Both the position numbers and the translations under genes were made by a program. From assembly GCA_017795105.1 (NCBI GenBank), contig CP051247.1, forward strand, positions 1,054,001 to 1,118,000: a stretch of 64,000 bases of DNA, in the 5' to 3' direction. Shown in pieces: positions 43,844 through 54,549 of the stretch (the stretch's first letter is position 1; each line of letters starts with the position of its first letter). The notes under the pieces were generated by a model. That model was not told where the DNA came from. It saw only the letters and a list, made by a program, of their open reading frames with translations, and did not search any database. This DNA comes from Planctomycetaceae bacterium. GTDB lineage: Bacteria; Planctomycetota; Planctomycetia; Planctomycetales; Planctomycetaceae.

Positions 43844-46249
43844 TCAGGCAGACTTCTGCTCTTTTTGAGACTCGGGATAGACGATGCGGCCGTGGTGCAT
43901 GCTGATGAGCGACTTGATGAGTGATTCTTCAATCTGATGAATCTCGCTCAGCTTCAGAGCACATTCATCGAACTGACCGTCGAGGAGACGCTTCATCGTG
44001 AGCTGATGCACCAGCGTCCGAATGCGGGCGGGAGTCGGCTCACTCAGCGTGCGGCTGGCGGACTCGACACAGTCAGCGAGCATCAAGATGCCTGCTTCCC
44101 GAGTCTGGGGTTTGGGGCCGGGATATCGGAAGGCGGCTTCCTCGACATCGTTTCTGCGTTCAGGATCGGCATCGGCCTTTTTGTTGGCCGCGTGGTAAAA
44201 GTACTCCACCAGAGTGGTGCCATGATGCTGCTCAATGAAGTCGATCAACACCTGCGGCAGATGATACTCCTCGGCCAGGTCGACACCGTCTTTCACGTGA
44301 CCGATGATGATCAGCGTACTCATTGCCGGTGCAAGCGTGTCGTGCCGATTGACGGCCCCGGCGGCTCGGTTCTCAATGAAGTACTCGGCCTTGGGAATCT
44401 TCCCGACATCGTGGAAATAGGCTCCAACCCGAACCAGCAGCCCATCGGCTCCAATCGTCTTTGCAGCCGCCTCGGCAATAGTGGCCAGGGCCATGGAGTG
44501 GTTGTACGTCCCGGGTGCTTTACGAACGAGTTCCTGCAGCAGCGGATGGGATGGATCGCTCATTTCCAACAGACTGATTCCCGTCACCACGCCGAATGTC
44601 GACTCAATAAAGGGCAGGCTTCCGGCCAGAATAAATCCGGCCAGCACGCACCAGCCGGCGTACTTCAGACAAAGCTGTAGCTGAACCAGATCGAACCAGA
44701 TGTAGGGCGAGTCGGACGGGTAAATGAGGACCGTCATGCCCCAGGAGACAATCAGGGTTGTCAGTCCGGAAACGAAACCGGCAATGATGATCGTCGAACG
44801 GGACTGAACCCGTTGAAGGCAGATCACGGCTGCCGTTGCCGCGGCGAGCATCACGGTGAACTGAGAAACGTTGATCCGCGTCGCCATGGTGATAAGCAGA
44901 CTCAGCAGAAACGCCGTTACGATGGCGAGCCGCTGGTTATAGGCAATCGAGATGATCATCGTCGTCGCGACGACAACGGCGATCTCTCCCCGCACCGGAT
45001 CGAAGGAACTGAGTCGTCCCACGAAGGCGGCAATCGCGATGACGGCCAGATAAACCGAGAGTCGGGCCCAGCTGTTGACCACGACCGGTTCAAAGCGTCG
45101 CCAGTACCAGCTGGAAATCAGCAGCAGAACCGAGACCATCAGAAAGACAATCGCCAGCCGCCCGAGTCGGGCTTCCACCGGGAAGACATCGAGGAATGCT
45201 TCGTATTCAGCCAGGAGAATGTTCAGGCGGCTCTGGTCGACGAGTTCTCCCGGCGGGACCAGCTCGTCCCCTTCGTTAATGAGATCGTAAACCGGCTCGA
45301 CCTGCTGGCCAGCCCATCGCCGAGCGGTCTGAGTCATCGCCTGATCGTATTCGAGCGTGGGACGAACGGTGTTTCGCATCCAGCGTTCGAGCGAGCGGCG
45401 AATCGGTTCGAGCCGGGCATAGTCCGACCATCGCTGACTCAGCAGCCCCGCATCATTCAGCAGGTCGCTCAGCGAGACATCGGTAATGGTCGCAGGATTC
45501 CAGACTTCGGTATTGTCGAGCGGATTGGGTCGTGGCAGATCGACATCAGCATCGACAATGGCCAGCGTGGAGTCGAGCGAGAGTTCCCGCCGTTCCAGAT
45601 CGCGGGGATCGAGAATCCCCGTTTTGATGATCGGATGCAGAAAGCGGGTAAACTCGTCGATGATACTCGAAATGTGCGTGTCAAACTGCTGGGCATCCAG
45701 CGGAGTGATCGCCTGCTTGAGCTGCTCGAAACGGAAGCGGACATCCTGAGACTGATCGGTTGCCGGTTGTTCCGGTTGAGCCGGACCGGGCGTGGTTTCT
45801 GCGGGTGCGGGAGCCTGGATAAGGCCAAACGCCTGTCGGACTTCCGGATTGAGATCGGCCAGTGTCTCGGCTTCGGCGACCGCTCCCAGCGCGGCTTTCA
45901 GCTGCTGGGGGACCATCCGGAGCGGTTCGGGCTGATTCCGAAAGATGAGCGGAACCAGCCGCTCCCGTTCCTTGGCCAGCCGGGCGGTCTCGAAGCTGTT
46001 GGTCACCTGGAAGGTCATCCGGGCAACAACGCCGTCGGGACACCGATCGCCAATTCGATAGGTAAAGGGGTGAACCCAGCTTTGCAGCGAGGTCACAATG
46101 GCGATCGCTCCGACGAGGCCGATCATCAGCCGAAGCAGGCGCCCACGGTGGTACTTCAGCGAGAAGAACTGCGTGACCACATGGTGCGCGGGCCGGTGCG
46201 GGGACTTCCTCGCGACGCGGGAACGTTTGTGAGAAGTGAAGATTTTCAT
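43844..46249 (-). CDS. PgpH/YqfF-type 7TM receptor with intracellular HD phosphohydrolase domain
   Basis: I start at ATG 46249 (MKIFTSHKRSR); 801 residues. A membrane segment (about 39-58) precedes a long extracytoplasmic 7TMR-HDED region with ERLVPLIFRNQPEP. Seven membrane segments follow (about 360-575), then the HD domain with YNHSMALATIAEAAA, AYFHDVGKIPKAEYF and DFIEQHHGTTLVEYFYH. In Firmicutes PgpH hydrolyses cyclic di-AMP. The same architecture between PhoH and YbeY here suggests the same reaction, but planctomycete activity is inferred. It may translate coupled with ybeY, 9 bp downstream. Confidence 0.92.
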   Translation of the reverse strand: MKIFTSHKRSRVARKSPHRPAHHVVTQFFSLKYHRGRLLRLMIGLVGAIAIVTSLQSWVHPFTYRIGDRCPDGVVARMTFQVTNSFETARLAKERERLVPLIFRNQPEPLRMVPQQLKAALGAVAEAETLADLNPEVRQAFGLIQAPAPAETTPGPAQPEQPATDQSQDVRFRFEQLKQAITPLDAQQFDTHISSIIDEFTRFLHPIIKTGILDPRDLERRELSLDSTLAIVDADVDLPRPNPLDNTEVWNPATITDVSLSDLLNDAGLLSQRWSDYARLEPIRRSLERWMRNTVRPTLEYDQAMTQTARRWAGQQVEPVYDLINEGDELVPPGELVDQSRLNILLAEYEAFLDVFPVEARLGRLAIVFLMVSVLLLISSWYWRRFEPVVVNSWARLSVYLAVIAIAAFVGRLSSFDPVRGEIAVVVATTMIISIAYNQRLAIVTAFLLSLLITMATRINVSQFTVMLAAATAAVICLQRVQSRSTIIIAGFVSGLTTLIVSWGMTVLIYPSDSPYIWFDLVQLQLCLKYAGWCVLAGFILAGSLPFIESTFGVVTGISLLEMSDPSHPLLQELVRKAPGTYNHSMALATIAEAAAKTIGADGLLVRVGAYFHDVGKIPKAEYFIENRAAGAVNRHDTLAPAMSTLIIIGHVKDGVDLAEEYHLPQVLIDFIEQHHGTTLVEYFYHAANKKADADPERRNDVEEAAFRYPGPKPQTREAGILMLADCVESASRTLSEPTPARIRTLVHQLTMKRLLDGQFDECALKLSEIHQIEESLIKSLISMHHGRIVYPESQKEQKSA

Positions 46250-46383
46250 GTGGTACCAGGCACACGCAATACGGGCATGCGAAGACAAACTCGAGAACAG
46301 TATTCAGAGCTGTCAGGCGATGCACTGCCTGTCAGGCGTCGACGTGTGCTGCGGCGCTATTCTAGCGAAGTGACTGAAATCTT

Positions 46384-47430
46384 TCATTCCGAAGAACGTT
46401 TCGGCGAGCTGCCGATGTCATAAGCTTTGACGATTTCCCGAACGAGGCGGTGCCGCACGATATCGCGACCATCGAGTCTGACCGCTGCAGTGCCCGGAAT
46501 TCCTCGCAGCCTTTTCATGGCATCGTTGAGTCCCGAGGTCACGTGGGGGGGCAAGTCATTCTGCGTCTGGTCTCCCGTGACGACAATCTTAGAACCGGTT
46601 CCCATCCGCGTCAAAAACATCTTCATCTGGGTCACGGTCGTATTCTGGGCTTCGTCCAGAATCATGAATGTCTCGTTGAGAGTACGTCCCCGCATGAAAG
46701 CCAGCGGAACGATCTCGATGACATCGTGTTCCATATATCTCTGGACCTGATCATAGTCCAGCATATCGCGAAGAGCGTCAAGCAACGGACGTAAAAAGGG
46801 GTTCACCTTAGCCAGCAGATCCCCCGGCAGAAATCCAAGTTTCTCTCCCGCTTCAACGGCTGGACGCACAAGAACGAGCTTGCGGACCTGCTCGGCTTTC
46901 AATGCTTCCAGCGCCAGAGCGACGGCCAGATAGGTTTTTCCCGACCCAGCCGGACCGCTGCAAAACACCAGATCGTTGTCCCGAATGGCGTTCATATACC
47001 GGGCCTGCCCCTGCGTTTTGGGCGAAACGATCCCGGCCGGACGAATCTGCAGTTCGCCCAGAGGTTCATCGTCCTCCGTGACTTGCGCGATGGGCGTGAC
47101 CGGAGCGAGCACCCGATCGAGATCCCGATCGGAAATCTCCCGGCGGCGACTGGCAATCTGGCAGAGTTCCTCAAACACCTGCCTGGCCTCTTCCACGGCC
47201 TTTTCCGTGTGCCCGGTGATCCGGATCTCGTTCTCAACCGAAACGACCCGAACCGGTAAAATGTTCTGAATCTTGCGGAGATTGATGTCCTGAAGCCCGA
47301 AGACCAAGCGGATGGCATCGAGGTTGGACGTCACACGAGAAGTGAATTCAGTTTGTTCTGTCAAAGTCTCAGAGACCTTATGCGGCGCTGTCAAAAATGT
47401 TCCCGGATTGAAGTCTTTTCCAAGGTGCAT
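46384..47430 (-). CDS. phoH: PhoH-like ATPase
   Basis: I use ATG 47430 (MHLGKDFNPGTF); a longer form from 47472 is possible, and neither has a clear ribosome binding site. The protein has 348 residues. An N-terminal KH-like region (IRLVFGLQDINLRKIQNIL) is followed by the P-loop GPAGSGKTYLAVALALEAL, KLVLVRPAVEAGEKLGFLPG, Walker B FMILDEAQNTT and VVTGDQTQNDLP. PhoH proteins are RNA-linked ATPases that act with YbeY in RNA metabolism. The gene is first of the PhoH-PgpH-YbeY series, 134 bp before PgpH. Confidence 0.94.
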   Translation of the reverse strand: MHLGKDFNPGTFLTAPHKVSETLTEQTEFTSRVTSNLDAIRLVFGLQDINLRKIQNILPVRVVSVENEIRITGHTEKAVEEARQVFEELCQIASRRREISDRDLDRVLAPVTPIAQVTEDDEPLGELQIRPAGIVSPKTQGQARYMNAIRDNDLVFCSGPAGSGKTYLAVALALEALKAEQVRKLVLVRPAVEAGEKLGFLPGDLLAKVNPFLRPLLDALRDMLDYDQVQRYMEHDVIEIVPLAFMRGRTLNETFMILDEAQNTTVTQMKMFLTRMGTGSKIVVTGDQTQNDLPPHVTSGLNDAMKRLRGIPGTAAVRLDGRDIVRHRLVREIVKAYDIGSSPKRSSE

Positions 47431-47759
47431 AACGCATACCAGTTCCGGGACAGGTCCTCTGAAATCCGACATCGGTCGGAAAAGTTCAGGGGAGTGGAAT
47501 TATATCCATCAGGAGGCCGCGAAGTAACGAATCCCAGTGAGTGGATATGTCCGCCAACACGATAGAGGCATTCAAGCTTTTGGCAAATTATGCCGATTCT
47601 GACGATATCGTCGACTTGCAGGCGCACGCAACAGGGATGTTGGGCAACCTGGGAGGCGACGGCAATTTCCGCTCATGCGGATTCGGACGCCGCGGGCTAA
47701 GGCGCTTTCCGATGGTTTATTCTCATCAGTGACACGCTGGTAACAGGGATGTTCGGCGA
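47431..47759. other. Divergent intergenic region, no gene seen
   Basis: These 329 bp separate phoH (minus) and the ExeA-like gene (plus). Short frames crossing it have no support. No palindrome or clear promoter was found. Confidence 0.4.
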
Positions 47760-49535
47760 ATGTACGAGACACATTTTCATTTGAAGGGCCGCCCCTTCTC
47801 CTCGGTCCCCGATCCACGATTCGCCTATTACTCCGAATCATTCGTGCATGCGCTGAACACTCTCGATCTGACCGTGCGTCAGGGCGTCGGGATTGGACTG
47901 ATGACCGGCGCCGCCGGCACGGGCAAAACGCTTCTCTGTAAGACACTGGCGGAGAAGCTTGCTGACGATCCCCTGCCCGTTCTGCTGTTGAACGCCAGTT
48001 TCCCGACACGGAGCTCTCTGCTGCAGGCGATCCTGTTTGAACTGAAGCGACCTTATCGGCGGATGACCGAGCAGGAACTGCGGCTCGAACTGGTATCGCA
48101 TGGTCGGGATCTGGCGATGTACCGCACGGGAATCGCGCTCATCGTCGATGAAGCTCACATGCTCAAAGAGCACATTCTGGAAGAGCTCCGATCGCTCACA
48201 AACTTTATCTATCAGTCGCGTTCGGTCTTCCGGGTCGTTCTTTCCGGCCAGCCGGTCCTGGAAGAGGTTCTGGCCCGACGCAGTCTGCAGGCGATCAATC
48301 ACAAGCTGGAAGCCCATGTCTGTCTGGACGAGTTGACTCAGAAAGAATCGGTCGAGTTCATTCTCACCCGCGTCCAGGAATGTGGCGGTGAGTTGCTGGA
48401 GATGTTCGATGAAGCTGCTCTGGAACTGATCGTCTACGCCGCCGACGGAAACCCTCGTTGCCTGAATCAGCTCTGTGACCATGCCTGCATGCTGGCCTTT
48501 GAAGGCAAAGCGAACCGCGTCAGTGTGACTCACGTTCAGCGAGCCCTTTCTGAACTGCAGAAACTGCCGCTGCACTGGAATATTCCCACGACGAACGAAA
48601 CCGTTGTTGAACAGGGTGTGTCGGACTCGATCGAGATCGGCGGCGACAGCGAAGTTCACGAGGATGTCGTGACCGAAACCGAAGCGGCTACCAGCTTCGA
48701 AGTGGGCGCTCCCGTAGAGACAGCTCCAATAGAAACAGAAACCGTTGAACCGGTCGCCAAGCAGCCTCCGCTGATGACCGAAGCCGTCGAAGAGGTCGAA
48801 GACGACCTCGAAGTCTTGGAGATCGAGATCGAAATCGACGACGTGCCGTTTGATGAAAGCACGAGCGACTTCGAACTCTCGACGCTGGAAATGGAACTGC
48901 GAGCTGAGCAGGAAGAACGCCAGGCCAGCGAGCAGCCGAACGCTGTCGAAGAGTCCATCGACGTTGAAGCTCCGGCTACCGCGGAGCTGGAATGCTCGAT
49001 CGGACAGGCTGAGGTCGACGAGCTCCCTGCAGCCGAAGATTCCAGTCTCGTTTGTCCGTTCGATAAGAACTGGGACATCGAGTCGGAAATGGCCGAGCTC
49101 GAATACGAGGCTTCTTTCGAGGAGCAGCGGGGCGTCCCGGCTGAGATTGCTGAAACTGAAGCCGATGATCCGTGTGAGGCTACGGTCGCTCCGGTCGCTG
49201 AAACGGAAGAGGTATCGGAACCGTGCGAGGCAGAGGCGGTGTTCGACCGCTATGCTCTGATGGATGCACGGCGTCTCGGTCAGCTCGACCAGTTCGAGAC
49301 ATCCACGACCCCAGCTGCGGCTGGATCGTCGGATTGTGAAGACGATGTCGAAACCAAGATCGCCAACTCGGTCTTCGGCTTGTGTACTGAAGTCGGATCC
49401 GGCTTCTACCTGGACGAAGATTATGTGCCCCGGCCCGATGAAGTGCTGGGCACGCCAATCGATTCCGCGACCGCTCGCCATGATCCCGTCGAGCCGGACT
49501 ACAGTCTGGACGACGACGATCTCGCCGGCTTCTGA
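47760..49535 (+). CDS. ExeA/GspA-like AAA ATPase with long acidic C-terminal region
   Basis: The protein has 591 residues. The N-terminal 270 residues are an ExeA-type AAA domain: opening MYETHFHLKGRPFSSVPDP, Walker A MTGAAGTGKT (48-57), Walker B ALIVDEAHML (about 128-137), and ADGNPRCLNQLCDHACMLAF near its end. Residues about 285-591 are strongly acidic and low complexity (repeated E, V, A, D), without the peptidoglycan-binding domain or membrane segment of classic ExeA/GspA. ExeA helps secretin assembly in type II secretion. Given DUF1559 pseudopilins in the same genome, a secretion role is plausible, but the acidic tail is unusual. Confidence 0.85.
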   Translation: MYETHFHLKGRPFSSVPDPRFAYYSESFVHALNTLDLTVRQGVGIGLMTGAAGTGKTLLCKTLAEKLADDPLPVLLLNASFPTRSSLLQAILFELKRPYRRMTEQELRLELVSHGRDLAMYRTGIALIVDEAHMLKEHILEELRSLTNFIYQSRSVFRVVLSGQPVLEEVLARRSLQAINHKLEAHVCLDELTQKESVEFILTRVQECGGELLEMFDEAALELIVYAADGNPRCLNQLCDHACMLAFEGKANRVSVTHVQRALSELQKLPLHWNIPTTNETVVEQGVSDSIEIGGDSEVHEDVVTETEAATSFEVGAPVETAPIETETVEPVAKQPPLMTEAVEEVEDDLEVLEIEIEIDDVPFDESTSDFELSTLEMELRAEQEERQASEQPNAVEESIDVEAPATAELECSIGQAEVDELPAAEDSSLVCPFDKNWDIESEMAELEYEASFEEQRGVPAEIAETEADDPCEATVAPVAETEEVSEPCEAEAVFDRYALMDARRLGQLDQFETSTTPAAAGSSDCEDDVETKIANSVFGLCTEVGSGFYLDEDYVPRPDEVLGTPIDSATARHDPVEPDYSLDDDDLAGF

Positions 49536-49543
49536 GCGATGTC

Positions 49544-49732
49544 CTATTCGGTCTCGGGTTCCGCCCAGACATGAATCGTCTCCGCGTCGAGCACTTCGAC
49601 GTGGACGACGTTGGGATGGCAGCAGACCGGGCAGTCTTCGACGTACTGCTGATGCGAGCCAGCCGCGAGATCGATCGGGACCACGATCTCTTCTCCACAG
49701 GAATCGCAGATGTACGACGCTTCGTCCTGCAT
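49544..49732 (-). CDS. CPXCG-motif cysteine-rich small protein
   Basis: The protein has 62 residues. It carries two cysteine pairs, YICDSCGEEI and EDCPVCCHPN, and ends acidic. This matches the CPXCG cysteine-rich family of about 60 residues, with the first pair written CDSC instead of CPYC. The four cysteines should bind zinc like a rubredoxin-type knuckle. The stop is 9 bp beyond the end of the opposite-strand ExeA-like gene. It lies 24 bp after the sensor kinase gene and may share its transcript. Function is unknown. Confidence 0.85.
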   Translation of the reverse strand: MQDEASYICDSCGEEIVVPIDLAAGSHQQYVEDCPVCCHPNVVHVEVLDAETIHVWAEPETE

Positions 49733-49756
49733 GACCGCGTTATTCCTCGTCTGCGA

Positions 49757-51367
<1,611 letters not shown>

Positions 51368-51465
51368 ATCGTCCCTCCCTGCCCGGATGCGTTATTTCGA
51401 CCGATAACTTAACAACCGACACCGGATTGGGGAAGTAGAATCGCCGGCCTCGGGCGTCAGGAGCA

Positions 51466-52164
51466 TTAATCGGTCGTGCGGTTCAGCTGGAACGGAATCT
51501 GTTCGGGGAGCGTGAGACCCGCGGAGAGTAGAATCTTCCAGCCATCTGCTGCATCCCAGTCGGTCACGATAATATCTTCGGCTCGGTAAATCAGCGTGTA
51601 GCCAGCCGGCGGAAACAGCGACAGGGGGATGTAAACGCAGCAGAGTTCTTCGCCAGTTGCCGCATCTTTCGTTCGCGACATCAGATACCCCGCCATGCGG
51701 GCCTTGTCACTCGGAAAGGGGACGAGCACGACCTCATCGATCTTCTTGAGCCCTTCCGGGCCCTGATAGGCGTAGACGACATCGAGAATCGCCTTGTAGA
51801 TCGTCGAGACGCCGGGGACATGCGAAAAGAGCCAGTTCAGCCAGGTCCGAATTCGCGTCTGGAACAGATAGCCGGCCAGATACAGGACGCCAAGGACGAC
51901 CAGCAATGAAAGCGGCGGCGTGATATACGCTTCGATCGCCTGCCAGTACTGGTTCTCCAGCCGCGGCGGGATGATCAGCATTGCGACAGGCTCGATGATC
52001 CAGTGACTGACCAGCAGATAAATCTGGTAAACGACTGCGATCGTGACCACTGCCGGGAGAACAAACAAAACGCCGGCAATGAACCGCCGGAACATTCGCT
52101 GGCCGATCGACGGCGGAGGCGTTGCGGGCGGCGGAAGTCGTTTCGGAGATGGTGCTGCTGTCAT
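51466..52164 (-). CDS. DUF502 membrane protein
   Basis: The protein has 232 residues with two membrane segments (about 27-52 and 83-105). RRFIAGVLFVLPAVVTIAVV, the HVPGVSTIYKAILDVV stretch and VYIPLSLFPPAGYTLIYRAE are typical of DUF502. A proline-rich N-terminus (about 1-20) precedes. The family is widespread and of unknown function; some plant members are called COV1-like. The gene follows corA by 25 bp and is probably co-transcribed with it. Confidence 0.9.
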   Translation of the reverse strand: MTAAPSPKRLPPPATPPPSIGQRMFRRFIAGVLFVLPAVVTIAVVYQIYLLVSHWIIEPVAMLIIPPRLENQYWQAIEAYITPPLSLLVVLGVLYLAGYLFQTRIRTWLNWLFSHVPGVSTIYKAILDVVYAYQGPEGLKKIDEVVLVPFPSDKARMAGYLMSRTKDAATGEELCCVYIPLSLFPPAGYTLIYRAEDIIVTDWDAADGWKILLSAGLTLPEQIPFQLNRTTD

Positions 52165-52189
52165 ACCAGACCTCGATGAAAAGCTGGTT

Positions 52190-53350
52190 CTATTTCACAG
52201 AATGGCGGGATTCGAGTTCGGCGAAATGCTCGCGGAGCGTCTGGTCCAAATCTCGATTGTGATCGGTGATCCAGCCTTTGCGGTAGAAGTAGATCATCAG
52301 CGCCAGTGCAGTCACCGCCATGACAATCCACACGGCCGGGTAGCCCCAGACGACATGCAGCTCGGGCATGTAATCGAAGTTCATCCCGTAGACTCCGGCA
52401 ATGAACGTCAGCGGAATGAAAATACTGGCCATGATGGTCAACACCTTCATTTTGTCGTTGGTGTGATTGGCCATGGACGACATGTAGAGATTGAGCAGGT
52501 TGATGGACATCTCCCGAAGCGTATCGGTGACATCCGCGGCCTGGATCGTGTGGTCGTGCGAGTCGCTCAGGTACATCCGCACTTCTTCGCTCAGCAGGCT
52601 GGTCTTGTCGCGCAGCAATCCGATCATCAGCTCCTTCTGCGGCTTGACCGCCCGGTGCAGTCTCAGGGCATCGTTGCGAGCAGAAACCAGATGACGCAGC
52701 AGGCCGGAACTCGGTCGCATCAGGGCGTAGTGTTCCAGAATCTGCAGTCGATCGGCCATATGCTCGAGCAACGGGAAATAGGCATCAACAATCGTGGCCA
52801 GCAATGTGTAAGCGAGAAAATCGGCCTTCCCGTTTCGCAGCGGTCCTCTGGCGTTGTGGAATCGCTGACGAATCGGCGAAAAGACATCGCCCTCCTCTTC
52901 CTGAAAGGTCACGACCACATTCTCGTGCACGTAGATGCTGACCTGCTCAACCAACATCGCCCCCGCTTTATCAGGACGCACCATTCGGGTCACGATCAGC
53001 AGACGCCCATCGACTGAATCACTCCGGCTGCGTTGAGGGACGTTGACGATATCTTCGAGCATCAGATCGGGGATCGAAGCGAGTTTTGCGATCCGCTTGA
53101 TCTCGGCCTCACTCTTCAGCCCCTGGACGTCGATCCAACAGAGAACATCCTTATTGGCGACGAGGTCTTCCAGATCGTCTGGATTGTGCCGCAGCATCTC
53201 CGGGGAATAACAAATCGAATTGACCTGCGTTTCGGTCGCTTCGTCCGAGAAGACGAGCACGCCGGGACGAGCCCCTACGTTCGGCCGCCGAAAACGGAGT
53301 CTCCGGTTGTTCCTCATCAACCGTTTGCGAAGCAAAGCCAGTCGCGTCAT
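52190..53350 (-). CDS. corA: CorA-family magnesium/cobalt channel
   Basis: The protein has 386 residues. A large cytoplasmic N domain (about 1-320, with SIPDLMLEDIVNVPQRSRSD) is followed by two C-terminal membrane segments. The signature YGMNFDYMPEL lies just after the first, so the GMN selectivity motif is intact. CorA forms pentameric Mg2+ channels gated by intracellular Mg2+. Its start overlaps the stop of the upstream AstE-like gene by ATGA (53347-53350), so translation is coupled. Confidence 0.95.
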   Translation of the reverse strand: MTRLALLRKRLMRNNRRLRFRRPNVGARPGVLVFSDEATETQVNSICYSPEMLRHNPDDLEDLVANKDVLCWIDVQGLKSEAEIKRIAKLASIPDLMLEDIVNVPQRSRSDSVDGRLLIVTRMVRPDKAGAMLVEQVSIYVHENVVVTFQEEEGDVFSPIRQRFHNARGPLRNGKADFLAYTLLATIVDAYFPLLEHMADRLQILEHYALMRPSSGLLRHLVSARNDALRLHRAVKPQKELMIGLLRDKTSLLSEEVRMYLSDSHDHTIQAADVTDTLREMSINLLNLYMSSMANHTNDKMKVLTIMASIFIPLTFIAGVYGMNFDYMPELHVVWGYPAVWIVMAVTALALMIYFYRKGWITDHNRDLDQTLREHFAELESRHSVK

Positions 53351-54498
53351 GGTTCCTTCGTTTCTTCTGGAGCAGCTGTTTCGCTCTCTTCTGAATCGGG
53401 CTCGAGTCTGTCGGTCACTCGGATGTTGGTCGAGAGATGTTCAAGGACTCGACCATGCAAGTCTTCCACCGTGAGCGACGCTTGGATCTTCTCCAGCTCT
53501 TTGTGCCGCTTCGGAATCAGACCGAGATGACAGATTGGATCGCCCGGGGCGATGGCGGGAAGCGTCGTCATACCGAGAACGATCGCCTTGGCGGGAGAAA
53601 TCAGGACGTTGTTCTCCACGCCGGTGATACTCGAGTTCGTGGCAAGGGCCGTGCCTCGCCGAACCAGATCCCCCGGGCGCACGTGAAAATGCAAGAACCC
53701 GCCCCGAGAGGCCCGCACCCACTTCGTTCGATGAATGGTCACCTGAAACGGCGGCTGGACGACCTCGCCTTCCACCATGCGGAGTTCTGCCAGGACTGCG
53801 TGGATTCCGTTGATGGCATACTCCACGACACCCGGTTCCACTTTCCAGACTTCGCCGGCTTCTAGAATGATGGTCGGGCAGCCGGCTTCGGTCGCTTCTC
53901 TTCGCAGCGAACCTTCCGGCCCGACCCCGCTGAGAATAATCTCGCAGCCGAACGCCTTGGCAAGTCGGGCGACCTCGGGGTTGGTCATGTCGGCGCGGAC
54001 ATTGGGAAAGTTCGTTCGACGAACGGCCGCGGTATGCAGGTCGATGCCGTAATCGGAACGCCCGATGATCTCATCGTAAACCATTCGGGCCATACGAGCC
54101 GCGAGGCTGCCCTCCATCGACCCTGGAAAACAGCGATTCAAATCTCGCCGGTCGGGCAGATAACGCGAGTGACGATCGAAGCCGAGAATGTTGACCACCG
54201 GCACAAGAATCAGAGTGCCCCGGAGCAAATTCATCGGACGATGGCTGACGAGTTCGCGGATGGCTCCCGTGCCGTTAATCTCATCGCCGTGCAGAGCCGC
54301 GGTTACAAAAACCGTCGGACCGTCTTCCAGCCCTCGCTGAATAATCACCGGAATCGGAATGGACAGGCTGCTGTAGCTTTCCGCGACGACGAGCGACACT
54401 TCGACCGACTGTCCCGGTTCGACCTCGACGTCGCCCCAGACATGTGGCGAGCGTTTCTTCAATCGAGGCTTCTCGTCCGGCGTGCCGTCGCTTTCCAT
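53347..54498 (-). CDS. Succinylglutamate desuccinylase/aspartoacylase-family (M14-like) zinc hydrolase
   Basis: The protein has 383 residues. Zinc ligands sit in VTAALHGDEINGTGAI (HxxE) and GIDLHTAAVRRTNFP, and the catalytic Glu in ILEAGEVWKVE. A C-terminal lipoyl/biotinyl-like beta domain (about 275-345, with VRPGDLVRRGTALA) follows. Family members split N-acyl amino acids or similar amide bonds. The neighbour upstream is a RimK-type amino-acid ligase; this pairing recurs in many bacteria. The hydrolase may remove what the ligase adds, which is inference. It overlaps corA. Confidence 0.9.
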   Translation of the reverse strand: MESDGTPDEKPRLKKRSPHVWGDVEVEPGQSVEVSLVVAESYSSLSIPIPVIIQRGLEDGPTVFVTAALHGDEINGTGAIRELVSHRPMNLLRGTLILVPVVNILGFDRHSRYLPDRRDLNRCFPGSMEGSLAARMARMVYDEIIGRSDYGIDLHTAAVRRTNFPNVRADMTNPEVARLAKAFGCEIILSGVGPEGSLRREATEAGCPTIILEAGEVWKVEPGVVEYAINGIHAVLAELRMVEGEVVQPPFQVTIHRTKWVRASRGGFLHFHVRPGDLVRRGTALATNSSITGVENNVLISPAKAIVLGMTTLPAIAPGDPICHLGLIPKRHKELEKIQASLTVEDLHGRVLEHLSTNIRVTDRLEPDSEESETAAPEETKEP

Positions 54499-54549
54499 TT
54501 GTTCCGACCTGTTTTTAGGAAGTCTCCCTGTTACTGCTTAGAAACAAAT

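Noticed and set aside
44813..46423. Plus-strand open frame of 536 codons opposite the PgpH-type gene
   Set aside because: Antisense shadow rich in R, D, Q and G; the minus strand encodes a complete 7TM-HD protein.
47838..49481. Minus-strand open frame of 547 codons opposite the ExeA-like gene
   Set aside because: Antisense shadow of the Glu/Val-rich coding sequence; no ribosome binding site, no domain.
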